DNA from: Siphonodentalium dalli
Lineage: Eukaryota; Mollusca; Scaphopoda; Gadilida; Siphonodentaliidae
Reading direction: 5' to 3'
DNA length: 64,000 bases
Assembly: GCA_032622095.1 (NCBI GenBank)
Contig: CP136063.1
Coordinates: forward strand, 75,245,980-75,309,979
Shown here: piece after piece, positions 46,583 through 58,410 of the stretch
Layout of the letters: each line of letters opens with the position of its first letter
How positions within the stretch are numbered: position 1 is the stretch's first letter
Program-made: the position numbers and the translations under genes
Notes under the pieces: generated by a model
What the model was told of the DNA's origin: nothing
Seen by the model: the letters and a program-made list of their open reading frames with translations, nothing else
Database searches by the model: none

Positions 46583-46985
46583 GACAAGCACTGAGTCCCA
46601 CTGTCATGCTTGTCAGTACTTGTCTTCGGGAGGCCGTAATAGTAAAGACAAGCTCTGAGTCCCACTGTCATGCTTGTCAGTGATTGTCTTCAGGAAGCCG
46701 TAACAGTAAAGACAAGCACTGAGTCCCACTGTCATGCTTGTCAGTGCTTGTCTCCAGGAAGCCGTAACAGTAAAGACAAGCACTGAGTCCCACCGTCATG
46801 CTTGTCAGTGCTTGTCTTCAGGATGCCGTACTCGTAAAGACAAGCACTGAGTCCCACTGTCATGCTTGTCAGTCTTCAGGATGCCGTAATAGTAAAGACA
46901 CTGAGTCCCACTGTCATGCTTGTCAGTGCTTGTCAGTGCTTGTCTTCGTGAAGCCGTAATGGTAAAGACAAGCACTGACATGCGA
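46583..46985. repeat. Tandem array of hairpins, 64-bp unit, about 7 copies
   Basis: Units start at 46583, 46647, 46711, 46775, 46839, 46897 and 46967 (partial). Each reads GACAAGCACTGAG, CCCACTGTCATGCTTG, then TCAGTGCTTGTC, so the two outer 12-mers are exact complements and every unit can form its own stem-loop. AGGAAGCCGTAACAGTAAA joins the units. Copy 6 lost 6 bp and copy 7 gained an extra TCAGTGCTTG. Confidence 0.93.
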
Positions 46986-47043
46986 GCTCTGTGTGCAATC
47001 GTCGAGCCTATATACCTTTGATAACAACACATTTAAGGCTTAA

Positions 47044-47943
47044 CCAAAGCACTCCAATATGGACTCCGGTTCAAATTTGAGTAATTTTTTAAATAGAGAA
47101 AAAACATGGCACAAACTTCACATGAGAAGCTAAAAACAACTATACGCATATTATATATAGTAAATCACACTTTACCTGTGACAGAAATAGGAAATATGTG
47201 ATACTTTCTTCCGAACTGAAATCTGACTTTGTGCACACGTACAGGGTATGTTGTTGAGCAATTTCCACAAACAAAACTGAATCCTGGTTGGGGAGTTCTC
47301 TGTCAAGAATGCTTTGTTGAGAAATCCATATACTACAGCACAAAACATGATCTAATTCTCATGTTTTTGAAGCGAGTAATCGAATATTGAAATGACACAA
47401 CCAGATATCACATAGCAGTATTTGGCAATGACTGTATCCATTGTAAACTTGCTGGTGGGAATGAGTAATCTCTTGATTAATCCTGATTGGGATTTGGACC
47501 AGGCTGGCCATATATAAGTTGGCTTGCTGAGGGAATTTTACCTTGCACAATTACAGTCACAGTCAAATCCAGTTGTTTGCTTTCTGGTCAAGTTGAGCCA
47601 CAACACATAACCTTGGCTTTGGAAAATTTAAATTAAATACGTTTTGTTACTATAAATGGGATTTCTCAACAAAGCGTTTCTTATGGAGTTCTCCTAAATC
47701 CTGATGTACTTTCTTTTATGGAAATTTGCTGACTGTTTTGTCTGTACGTGCGCACAAAGTCAAAGAGTGTGGTTGGTAAGTATGTGCTATATATTTTTTA
47801 ATCCGCTACCAGTGTTGTGTTGTTAACTGCATATGATACATTGATTGTTGTTTTCTTTGAATTTTGTGACATTTTTTGATACTTTGCTGCCAATTTTTTA
47901 ATTTGATAAACATATCCCTGGAGGCCATATTGGACTGGTTTGG
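47044..47943. mobile_element. TTAA element S, 900-bp imperfect foldback
   Basis: CCAAAGCACTCCAATATGGA at the left and CCATATTGGACTGGTTTGG at the right abut TTAA (47040-47043, 47944-47947). The arms pair loosely for about 300 bp: GAATCCTGGTTGGGG with CTAAATCCTGATG, and GAGAAATCCATATAC with GGGATTTCTC. No transposase is encoded. Confidence 0.82.
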
Positions 47944-47947
47944 TTAA

Positions 47948-48694
47948 ACCTTACTGGGATTGACAACGATTTTCTCACAAATTGTTTCATAGCCGTCAAT
48001 TCTGTAAAACGGTTCATGGATCGTCCGCAAAATGTATAACTATACTATTAGCTATCCGTAATTCTTATCTGTCGTAGTTCATTGGTGTCCATTGTGTGTG
48101 TCGATATAAACGATACGAGTGCCAGTGCCGAAGGAAAGAACGAGAGTCGCATCTTCGATATATATTCATGTATCCCTTCGCGATGGCTCAAGTGCCGTAT
48201 CGACAAACCCATTAACACACTGGTCGTTCCGTCTTTATTACACGCCACCAAAGTTGTAAAGTGGTATCCAAATTCTCATTTGGACTGTGAGCACCATCAT
48301 ATTCGAAGCTCGCTATCAGTCGCGTCCCTGTTAGCACACGCGATCTTGGAATTCATGCGGCCATAATATGTTTTGTGGCACGTCTCCCCGTGACGTTTAT
48401 GACGTTTTTACACACTATTTTATGATAAGTATAGCGCCACATTGCTCGCTTTCACATGAGAACAGCCATATTAAGCGTTATTGACTTGCGTGCAGAATTG
48501 TCTCCACATCGCATATCGATTTCAATTACAACAGTCCATCCGTATTGTTTGCGTTATGGTAATGGGTTTTAAAGCAGTGTATGATTGCATCAAATCACCA
48601 GGCATTCAGTGACTAGCGACGGCATCTGTGGCGGCGATTGTCAATCTACATAACTATACCACGATTGCTCTGTATATATGTCATTGTATATTTA
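47948..48694. other. Unassigned sequence
   Basis: GTGGTATCCAAATTCTC near 48260 resembles 45828-45870. Opposed frames at 48048-48366 have no recognised motif. Confidence 0.4.
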
Positions 48695-48698
48695 TTAA

Positions 48699-48938
48699 CA
48701 CTTTCATGACGGGAGCTGCGTTAATATGGTGCAGCACTAAAGATCCGTGTCAGTGCATTCTCTTATGTATGTGAGTATCCCACAGGGAGCCTCACGTATA
48801 TAAGAGAATGCACTGGCTTACACGTTCAGGGTAAATATTTTTAGGCCGATGTATTCTCTTATATATGCGAGCATACACAAGAGAATGCATTGGCACAGTG
48901 TTTTCGAAAATTTTCCGAAAGCTCCAATCATGGAAGGG
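48699..48938. mobile_element. TTAA element H3, copy 1
   Basis: CACTTTCATGACGGGAGC and GCTCCAATCATGGAAGGG end at TTAA (48695-48698, 48939-48942). It contains a variant palindromic core (CAGTGCATTCTCTTATGTAT with CCCA/GGGAGCC in place of GTCGACC) at about 48751-48812 and a half core at 48845-48895. Confidence 0.88.
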
Positions 48939-49081
48939 TTAAAGGAACTCAAAGCTTTCGAAATAGCATAAATGCATGTAAAATCATCATTATCAAGAAA
49001 AACTTGAAAACAATGTTTTTTTTAACACTTTAATAGTCTTTATTTCTTCTTTACATCTGTTTCCATCATCAATAATCATCT

Positions 49082-49158
49082 AATAACGTGACGGTGTGTG
49101 TGTTCTAATAACGTGACGGTGTGTGTGTTCTAATAACGTGACGGTGTGTCTGTTCTAA
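49082..49158. repeat. 25-bp minisatellite, 3 copies
   Basis: TAATAACGTGACGGTGTGTG followed by TGTTC, three times. Confidence 0.92.
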
Positions 49159-49299
49159 ACACATGATCAACTCTTGTCTTTTTGAATAACATGTCTTTAT
49201 GATGCAAATAACAATGTATAATGATGAAGGGTTGAAAAAATATTCTTTAAACTAACACTCAACTGTTACAGTAGATCATCCTATGATTCTCTACTCTGG

Positions 49300-49965
49300 C
49301 TACGCCCGTAGAGATCATATTACCCCAGTTCAAAATCTGGGAACTTTTTGTATATTCTGACCTGTTTTAACGGGGAATATTACAACTTTGGACAGACAGC
49401 GCAGGGACCATATTTATTTGTTAATATACCTTATATATACTTAAAGGGGTACTTTACATCAAATCCGGTCGTTTATGGGAATATCTCCTTTTATACTCAA
49501 CAGAATATATGCGCAGATGAATAAATTTGAGCCATGGATTATTGCAAAATACACTCATGTTCTCTACGAACGACGCAAACAACATGGTAATTATAATGAA
49601 AATTAATTTATGACTGGAGTCATAAATTAATTTTCATTCTAATTACCATGTTGTTTGAGTCGTTCATAGAGCACACGAGTGTATTTTGCACTCATCCATG
49701 GCTCAAATTGATTCATTTGTTGGATATATTATATTTGTGTTGAGTATAAAATGAGATGATCTCATCAATGGCCTGATTTAGTGGCGGCCCAAGCTCGAGA
49801 TTGCATGATTATAACGACTTATGTGAGCCTATTTTGAAATAAACATAGAATGTATTACCCTCGAAAAATCCATGATTGTAAGAAGCAAAGCACAATCGGC
49901 TCATACAAGTCTTCTAATTATTCACATTAATAGGGAACAAGTATTTATTAGAAATATATTATCCA
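49300..49965. mobile_element. Foldback element L, split by element F
   Basis: TAGAGATCATATTACCCCAG and AAATCTGGGAACTTTTTG at the left, and AAGCTCGAGATTGCATGATT with TAGGGAACAAGTATT to the right, follow the L pattern. The F copy interrupts it at 49441. Confidence 0.65.
49445..49785. mobile_element. TTAA element F, right end decayed
   Basis: AGGGGTACTTTACATCAAAT follows TTAA at 49441-49444. The element is a strong foldback with arms pairing through CATGTTGTTTG and ATTAATTT around a centre near 49618 (ATGACTGGAGTCAT). The right terminus reads GATTTAGTGGCGGCCC and has lost the TIR. Confidence 0.82.
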
Positions 49966-50360
49966 TCCCTTAACAAACACTTTTTTCTGATTGGGCAAAA
50001 GACGTCACATGATAATCCGGGGAAAATTCCTTATTGGACTCCCAAAAGTCATATAGGACTCGAACGAGTCCAATATGACTTTTTAAAGATTAACTATAAG
50101 AAGTAAGAAGGCAAATGAATCGGTGAAATTGTGATGCGCGCGCAATACTCGGGTGGATTTAGCAGACGTTTCACTTCCGCATTGAGTTTTGTTTTCACTT
50201 CCGTGTTTACTGATCCAACTCATGCTTCCTGAGAATCCAATACAGGTGTTTATAGAGAATCAAGTGGCCACAAATACCAAAAGTAAACACAAAAGTGTTA
50301 TTTCCAAACTTTGGATAAACATACAGATGGATAATAAAAATGTCACCCCGTGTACGTGGT
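49966..50360 (+). repeat. Repeat P, copy 1
   Basis: It matches 53305-53705 from TATTATCCATCCCTTAAC through CTTCCGCATTGAGTTTTGTT to GATGGATAATAAAAATGTCA. It includes a perfect small hairpin at 50044-50083 built on AAAAGTCATATAGGACTCG. Confidence 0.8.
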
Positions 50361-50807
50361 ATCGTCAAAACCGAGGGTATCGCCAAAACCGAGAATATGG
50401 GAAAGTCATTTTCACGTATATGATATGGGGATATGTTTGTTTCTCATCGTAATACAGACATCGAGCATCGTATGTGTATGTCCACACGAAGCAGGAGTAG
50501 TTATCCACCAGTTGTCATTTAGTTATCCCAGATCAGACCATTAATTATTTTTTGGCGAATTTTTTCAATGGTGTTTTTGCTTTTGCTCACTCAAATTTTC
50601 GAGAACATCCATTCACTAGTATAGTTCCTGGCCTCCCACGCTTCCAAAACAAATGCCGGTATATAGTTGAATCTGTCAATGAAGCATAGGATTTGACAGA
50701 ATTTTAAAAATCCGTGTCGTTCTCAATATCCGCGCGATATGAAGGGACCACTGTCGGTCCAGAAAGATGCGAACGGCACAGATGAAGATGCGACCAAACG
50801 CCGAGTT

Positions 50808-51380
50808 TCTGTGCAGTAAATATGCGTATTACTTAACGAGTTCTGATGAGTATTCGAGTTTTATGTGTATCTGATGAGACTGATCAATTGGACTGCGAAT
50901 GTCATCTGAAATATGAATCCATAACATATTCGAAATATTGTATGCATATATATTATGAATGTGTTTCAATTGAAATTAATTGAACATCCATCTCAGAATT
51001 CAGATTTGCGATATCAAGAACGTGAATGAATGGTAACGCGATGCCTTGATCACACGCACGTGAATGCTGCCGTTTGCATGCATGCAGCTAATCGGATATT
51101 CGTTTAGTATTAACATGCTTGGAGTTTGTATATAGACCACACATGCCGGACGACACGCTGCGGCGTATCAACGATTTGTTATAATCATGTTTATTTTACA
51201 GACTTTATGACTCGTTCCCACTCGAGTAGACCGTTACGCGACAATGAAACCGAATCATCTTATCGAATATACATATATCGTATTGCTCCAAATTATGCAA
51301 TTCTGGCTTTTTAAGAGTCGTCAGATAATATTGTAACGATTCTATGTTAACCTTTAAACTTCCGTACATATATCATCACA
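50808..51380. repeat. Inverted duplication, arm 1 (P-empty)
   Basis: TTTCTGTGCAGTAAATATGC to TAACCTTTAAACTTCC is the reverse complement of 53080-54015, except for two differences. This arm lacks the repeat P insertion, reading TTGTATGCATATATATTATG. It also carries an extra segment of about 195 bp (about 51036-51230). Confidence 0.88.
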
Positions 51381-51817
51381 ATGGGCTATCTGTGGCACAC
51401 GTGTGTGCCTTCTTATCTGGATGTCGATGGGCCTCTGTATTGTGTCTATGTAGCACATGTAGTCAGCTTACCAACCTACACCACCATGTTTAAACAAAAT
51501 CAAACCAGACCATGCGGTTTTGATAAATAACGTATCTTCCTCAGATGAAGCTATATATATATCTGGGGAAGAGTTATGTTACACCAACACACCACTTCAC
51601 ATCCCAATAACCGAGTGGATGAATTAGCCGACTAAAAGACAGAACATGTGATCTTCGGATGTAGCCTATATATAGTATGTTCGCGGATAGAGCGCGTATA
51701 AATATTTATCTTTTTCCCTGTGATGTTTTGTATAAGAATTATAATTGGAAATTACTCGCATGACTGCCACCATGTGCTATGGTATACATTGTTCTCTGTT
51801 GAATGGTTTGACAGAGG
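51381..51817. other. Unassigned sequence
   Basis: A TATATATATAT tract is near 51560. Nothing else is supported. Confidence 0.4.
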
Positions 51818-51821
51818 TTAA

Positions 51822-52407
51822 AGGGGTACTGTACGCCAAATGTTGTTGTTGTTGGTTTCTATAATCCCCGAGTCGGAGAATAAGGTAACATTTTTTTCAT
51901 TATTTGAAATTCTGTTGAGTACGAAGTAGTGTTACGGATGACAAATTTACCGGAATGCAAAAATACAAATTGTCGTTGTCGAGTAATTTTTGTACAGTTT
52001 TCAACCAAATTAATCAAATAAAAGTTATATTATAGGCATACTAGTCCCATATAATCATTTAGGTTATTGTATCGTCGCTAGTCAGTGAGTGGCTTGAGTG
52101 TTCTCCCCGTAACATCATAATATTTTAAGCGACCGTGTGTGCGATCGGTTTAACAATCCAGTATCCCTCAATTACTTTGTTTGATTACGGAAATTCGTAA
52201 TTTAATTGACGCCATTTTTTGGCTCCAGTCATAAATTCAATTTATATCAAATTATTAACTTTTAAATTATTAAATTTTAAGATAGCCTATTAACCTGAGC
52301 GTTTATAGAATACATCTTCGACTCATATTACTTATGTTTCTATATATTATCGATATTAGATCGTTGTTGTCACGGGAAATTTAATGAAAATTGCGTACAG
52401 TACCCCT
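51822..52407 (-). mobile_element. TTAA element D, complete, inverted
   Basis: AGGGGTACTGTACGCC and GCGTACAGTACCCCT end exactly at TTAA (51818-51821, 52408-52411). The body is the reverse complement of 20352-20930. It is 586 bp. A long C run (52414-52428) follows. Confidence 0.93.
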
Positions 52408-52429
52408 TTAAGACCCCCCCCCCCCCCCA

Positions 52430-53079
52430 ACAAAACAAATACTCTCCCTGAATACAAATAAATTTATGATGCATGACACGTTATACTCATCATCGGGTCT
52501 CGTGAATGCTTGCACGAGTGGAGCTTTTACCACAACAATTATCTCTGTCTGTGAACAAAGCAAAAACAGCCAGTCCACATAAAATCACCGGGCGCGGAAG
52601 GCTTAATTAAATTATAATTAATCCCTTAATCAGTCAATTCATCCGGTCCCTTATGTGTTGCGCGGATATTTTGTGGCATCTCGAATTTAGTATTATGAAA
52701 CACCATGTCTGAATCAGATGCGCCATTGGAAATTGTGCCCATATACGAAGCGTTAGGGAAAGTCAGATGCGACTAGACGCTGAACATCCATAACAATTTT
52801 CGTTAGAACCATAAACGAAACTCAGGACGGAGACCCTGATAAGATACGATTCATTTCGGTTAAACATACATATCAGTTACAGTATATGCAACCTATACGA
52901 TGACATAATGAAGTCTTGTGTAAATATTATGTCCACTAAATATGTGGTCCTAGGGATAAATTAGAAAAGTTATAAACTATAGTGCAATTTACATGTGCAC
53001 ATAACAATCATGGCAGTATACACATGTTCCACAGTGAAGTGTTTATTATAAATAGCAGTAACTTTGTTGTGTGTGTACA
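52430..53079. other. Unassigned sequence
   Basis: No supported feature. Confidence 0.4.
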
Positions 53080-54015
53080 TATATGTTCGGATGTTTAGTG
53101 TATTAACATAGAATCGTTACAATTTTATCTGATGACTCTTAAAAAGCCAGAATTGCATAATTTTGACCAATACGATATATGTATATTCGATAAGATGATT
53201 CGGTTTCATTGTCGCGTAACGGTCATTCATTCACGTTCTTGAGATCGCAAATCTGAATGCTGAGATGGATGTTCAATTAATTTAAATTGAAACACATTCA
53301 TAATATATATTATTATCCATCCCTTAACTAACACCATTTCCGATTGGGCAAAAGCCGGCACGTGACAGTCCTGGAAAAAGTCATATTGGACTCCCGAATG
53401 TCATATTGGACTCCCAAGTGTGCAATATGGCTTTTTTATCGGGACTCTGTGACGTCACGAATTAACTTTTGCGAAATGAACCGGTGAATTGTGATACGCG
53501 CGCAACACTGGTGGATTAGCAGATGTTTCACTTCCGCATTGAGTTTTGTTTTTCATTTCCGTGTTTACTGTTCCAAATTGTGCTTTCTGATGATCAATAC
53601 AGGCTTTAATAGAGAATTAAGTGCCGACAAATACCAAAAGTAACCACTAAAGTTGTATTCCCAAAATTTGGATAGACATACAGGTGGATAATAAAAATGT
53701 CATTATACAATGTTCTGTACAGTATGAGTTTTTCTTGTACTCGTCCAGGTTGTGGTGAAAAGTCATATTGGACTCGACACTGCGTGTCTCGTCCAATATG
53801 ACTTTTCACCACAACCTGGACTCGTACAAGAAAAACACATACTGTACACAACATTGTATCATAACTTTATATGCATACAATATTTCGAATATGTTATAGA
53901 TTCATATTTCAGATGACATTCGCAGTCCAATTGATCAGTCTCAGATACACATAAAAACTCGAATACTCATCAGAACTCGTTAAGTAATACGCATATTTAC
54001 TGCACAGAAACACGA
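53080..54015. repeat. Inverted duplication, arm 2 (P-filled)
   Basis: The outer parts (53080-53300 and 53867-54015) pair with arm 1 at 50808-51380. The middle is the repeat P insertion. Confidence 0.88.
53301..53866 (+). mobile_element. Repeat P, copy 2, complete with terminal hairpin
   Basis: It starts TATTATCCATCCCTTAAC and ends CATAACTT, with TATAT on each side of the breakpoint. Arm 1 retains the empty site. The right part is a hairpin at 53705-53858: ACAATGTTCTGTACAGTATG, TTTTTCTTGTACTCGTCCAG and TGTGGTGAAAAGTCATATTG on the left arm, mirrored on the right. Confidence 0.85.
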
Positions 54016-54025
54016 GGGTGATATA

Positions 54026-54173
54026 TGTTGTGTACAGTATATGTTTTTCTTGTACTCGTTCAGGTTGTGGTGAAAAGTTATATTGGACGAGACACGCATA
54101 TATGACTTTTAAGTTTTCACCACAACATAGACTCGTACAAGAAAAACACATACTGTACACAACATTGTATAAC
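54026..54173. repeat. Second hairpin of the P type
   Basis: GTTGTGTACAGTATATG, TTTTTCTTGTACTCGTTCAG and GTGGTGAAAA pair with the mirrored right arm. It is related to 53705-53858 but more degraded at the tip. Confidence 0.85.
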
Positions 54174-54189
54174 TTTATAATATTACCTG

Positions 54190-55103
54190 CGTTTCATTTT
54201 CAATGTTATAATGTCAGAACATCAAACAGTTCCCATGGTTTGACCTGCATGGTGGAGCCAAAGAATAGATTCATGGCATGATCTACTGTTACAGTATTCT
54301 TCTGCTACACTTACCGCGAAGAACACTACGTCTTGCTAGCGATTTCAGAGAAGAATAATAAATTAAGAAATGAACGCCACAAAAGCTCATAGCATAGACA
54401 AAATATTGGAAAACACAGCTTTTCAACTAAATATATGAACCGCAATTACCATTGATAGTGTTTGTTAACAAAACTGAAACATTTAATGTTTACATAATAA
54501 TGGTTTTAACATGTAAACTCTCGTTAATAGGCAATTATTAATGATTAAAATAACTAGTGTCCATGCTCTTCTTGATACTTGTGATGATTTTGCACAGTTT
54601 TACGATTTTTCACATGTATATACCCCTAATCCAATAAGTTTCCTTCGACGTAAACCAGGTCGTGAAATTGATATGGACAATACTATATGGTTTATGGTCG
54701 CCTTACTGTTCTATAGCTGAATTTAAGCCTAAAACGACCGCACATCTAAAGTCGCCAAGGACGTTAATAACATGTCACATTTGTGAAAGTAACTTGGTTT
54801 ATTGCACGTAAAACATTATGATTGTTCTGAACTCTACAAGAGTTGTCAACTGAAAGTAGTAATTTAATGTGAAAATATATTATATGACATTGTTTACATA
54901 ATTTCAACAGAATACGAACTCATTTGACCTCGCGAACTTCGTAACAGATGTGAGGTTATTCCCAGCAATTTCGGAGGAAGTGAATTGTGATGTTTCCAAA
55001 ATGGCAGATCAAGAATGTCGAATGTAGCGGGTTCGCGCGAGTCCATGTTCAGACTGACACGCCTCCTGACTCTCCGTGAAAGGGCTTCATTTTTGAGGAC
55101 GTC
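54190..55103. other. L-element end, then unassigned sequence
   Basis: 54190-54300 (CAATGTTATAATGTCAGAAC, ATTCATGGCATGATCTAC) is an L terminus. The rest shows nothing supportable. Confidence 0.4.
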
Positions 55104-55190
55104 CCCGTAGCCGATGTGCTTAGGTCGTGGATAAGATCATCACAGTCTGGGCAAATGAGGTTGGCGCGGGTTCGAACCCCGGCATGGTAT
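55104..55190 (+). mobile_element. tRNA-derived SINE head
   Basis: GTAGCCGATGTGCTTAGG resembles an A-box region and GCGGGTTCGAACCCCGGC contains a perfect B box (GGTTCGAACCC). Acceptor stems do not pair, and the T-stem has an outer mismatch, so it is not a functional tRNA. The SINE body probably runs downstream past 55260; its tail is not defined. Confidence 0.6.
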
Positions 55191-55589
55191 GATGGATGAA
55201 ATCGGGACCGATTTTCAAGCTTGATTTTGTTTGAGGGACATCTCAATGTACCATTCCGATCGACACATGGTCATATCGATAAGAAATGAGAATTTGTTCG
55301 TGCACGATCACCAAGTTAAGCAAATATGAAGCAGCACTCATACCGAGTCCGTGCCTCCATAACTCTGACATATATACATATGTGCGTATATAATTTAACA
55401 CAACAGTTTATGCCTTTAAACTATCAAATCGATAACTGCTATATATAAACGACACATGATATAGCCTGACAGCTAACATTTCTGGTGGCCTAAATTCTAT
55501 TTATCGTCTGAAGAAGCCCTGGATGTATCTCACCCGCAACTTTTGTTAAAATTTTCAACATTATCATTATTATTATATATTTCGACATT

Positions 55590-55790
55590 ATTCTCATAGT
55601 TTGATTTTCCAACCAGTGTTTAGTGTGTGAAAATTGTTGATTTAAACCAAAAGTCGCATTATGTTCCTAATTTCCGTCAAATGTTGGACTGAGTTGGCCA
55701 CCAGTTGGAAAATTTCCAACCTTAGGAGAGTATCAGGTTGGAATTGTACCAAATTCCAACTCAAGGGGAAATTCCAAGTTGGGCACCCGC
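55590..55790. repeat. K-family fragment
   Basis: It contains CATAGTTTGATTTTCCAACC, GTTGGAAAATTTCCAACCTT and CAGGTTGGAAT. Confidence 0.7.
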
Positions 55791-57077
55791 ATCAACAGAA
55801 ATTATCTATCCATGTCCCTTTTCGTTTCCATGTGTATATATGGACCCTCGAAATCGTGTACTGCATGCTACCTATATTTTTCAAGATTAAAACATGACAT
55901 CACAAGAAAAGCCATACTATATATATGCGATACAAAACCTTTTATGATTCTCCGTATAATTTGCTGACAATGCGACCCTTGTGCAGGCTATACATACCGG
56001 AATTGACATCACTAACTTCAATTGTATTTAAAACGCAGAAATACAATGCAGAACTATTTTACTTTTTTCTTAAAGGTCATGCGAGATGTCTCGGTATGTG
56101 ACTATCGACTTCAATACACAATTGGTTGGGTCTGGTGTGCGGGCAATTAATTCCATTAAGGGAGGGTAATAATACTTGTACGTCGCGTGTTTGCTAACAA
56201 TCAATGTTCTAAATCGACCGATGATGATTTTATTCACAGTGCACAAGAACTCCGTGTCCAGAGGAATGTCCGTAAATCTAATTATCGACTCACACAGTTT
56301 CTGCGCTGATCGACCTCATACGGTCAAAATGCGATTGTCAATACCGGAAAGTCGGTCCCTATTTTTGGACCGGGAATGTACGTATATATAAGAAAATGAT
56401 ATTTTCAATCTAGGTTTATAGTGTTTTACAAAAACCTTGAATTAATACAACGTCGCTATATAGTCTCGTATCCGGCCAGTCTGTTTCAGAGTGATTGTTT
56501 TCTTGGACCTGTTCCCGTCGACCAGTACTGGACAAGCGACACACAGCGCCATCTAGCTACGCTCATGCTACGATCCTGCGCAGCTTATGGGACTGAACTC
56601 GGCCTTGCAGCTTGAGTACTGGAATGCTATATAGTTCACTAAATCCAGTGCTTACGATCACAAAAATAAGCTAAATTTGCTGATTTCGGGTATGGTCACC
56701 CAGGCTTCGTTCTACCCATAATTAGGTGGTCGGTTAATTTGCATAGTTATATACCCGATTGCGGAATTTTCATGTGTTATCATACCCCAAAATTGCCTAA
56801 TATGACCAAACTGCCCGACATAGAGATTATTTGATAGACAGGTTCTTGCCTGCAAAAACACACTCTGATATGAACCGCTCTCCTTCTGGATTTCAAGATG
56901 GCCGCCTGTTAAAATTGTCCTAACACATAGTGTGGCTTTAAATATTTTCTAATTGCATGTCACAGGTAAGAAAGTAGGCCAGGGCATGGAAGAGTGAAAC
57001 TCTTCCATGTTTTGGACAGAGAGCATGAATGAGTGAATGTATTTTGTCTCTTTCTTTTGTTATTATTCTTCTTTATC
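55791..57077. other. Unassigned sequence
   Basis: Open frames at 56176-56391 and 56421-56615 have near-average composition and no recognised domain. Confidence 0.4.
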
Positions 57078-57082
57078 AATAA

Positions 57083-57110
<28 letters not shown>
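57078..57110. repeat. Poly-T tract
   Basis: An uninterrupted T run of about 30. The opposing frames across it are low-complexity by-products. A G run follows at 57175-57187. Confidence 0.95.
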
Positions 57111-57115
<5 letters not shown>

Positions 57116-58410
57116 TGGCCGCCTGAGTTCGAAAATTAGACAATCTCTGAGATTAAATACGACAGGTGGTTTTTTTTGGGGGGGGGGCTTTTTGTACAGT
57201 GTGAAGTCCTGCATGAGTGGTACTTTTTATACGTGTTGCGATGTTGTGAGTTACCCTTTATTTCGTCAAATATACGCTTTAATGTTTTAATAAACACTTA
57301 CCCGATGATATTGGAATCACACTGGGGTGATACTTTAACGAAATAACGGACTTTGTAACTAGTTACTATTATGGACAAAATAAGCAAATTTATAAGTTTC
57401 GACAAGAAAAGAGTTATCGGAAATCTCGAAAACATAAACAATTCGATTCTCGGTTTTATCTTATATATACATGCGAGTCTCCCATAGGATTTATGAGTGT
57501 ATTTAGTTATCCGCTGTTCAAATATCGCGCCAAATTGTGATTCTTGAGCATTATCGCTATACTGCGACTGATTCGCACCTTTCGTGCGTCAAGTGAGTAC
57601 TCGGTCCGGTGTCGATAGCCCCTGTCAGTAAGCTAACCTTGACATGCACACGAATTATGTACAGAAGGAGAGTTGCTTTCTCATTATATGGTTGGAGTGA
57701 CTGACAACGGTGCCATGTGCCCTCTTATCGAGGTTAATAATGATGTATAACTAAAGCACATTGAAACTAATACACTGTATACTCCGTCATATAAATGGAC
57801 CGATTATTACTACAAGAAACAAGAAACCCATGAGAATACAAGAACTCTGGATGGTGAATGAGTTTATTGCTAGCCACGAATTGACATGAAACATGCAAAC
57901 ATATATACATATATACAAAAGCACCAAAACCTGCTCGTAGATTATGATGTCTTACATGCAAGTGAATTCATTTTGGGACCTTTGTATCTGCATGTTTTCG
58001 CTGATTTCCCGTGCCATATGTATACGTGTACGGAGACTCACATCTGCATGGACATAAATGCATGTCACAGGAAATAATTGGGAATCTATTTAGCGCCAAC
58101 TTGGGTTGGAAATTATACATGAGTATTGGCTCCCACCGTCTATAATCCATCACTTGTGTATAGCTTACAGGCATTCCCAGTCCCTCTATTATCAATGCCA
58201 AGTGGTCATCGACTCACCGCCCATTATAGGGGCAACAGTAATAACGCATCTTTGACCAGCAAATGCCTGGCTTTTAGCGGCATCGAATCCGTTATCCCCA
58301 GAGAGACAATACAGCTTACATTTCCCGATAATTTAATTTCGTATACTTTGTGGATAATCGAGCTAAAGTGATAAAAAATTGATCGCAGTGCTTACGCTTA
58401 GTGCTACGCG
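57111..58410. other. Unassigned sequence
   Basis: ATATACATGCGAGTCTCCCA at 57471 is a remnant of an H3-type palindromic core. Frames at 57968-58371 overlap on both strands without recognised motifs. Confidence 0.4.

Noticed and set aside
46583-46985. CRISPR array
   Set aside because: Units are contiguous 64-bp hairpins with no variable spacers, and the context is animal DNA.
55104-55190. Functional tRNA gene
   Set aside because: The B box is perfect, but acceptor stem ends do not pair and the T-stem has a mismatch; a SINE head is more likely.
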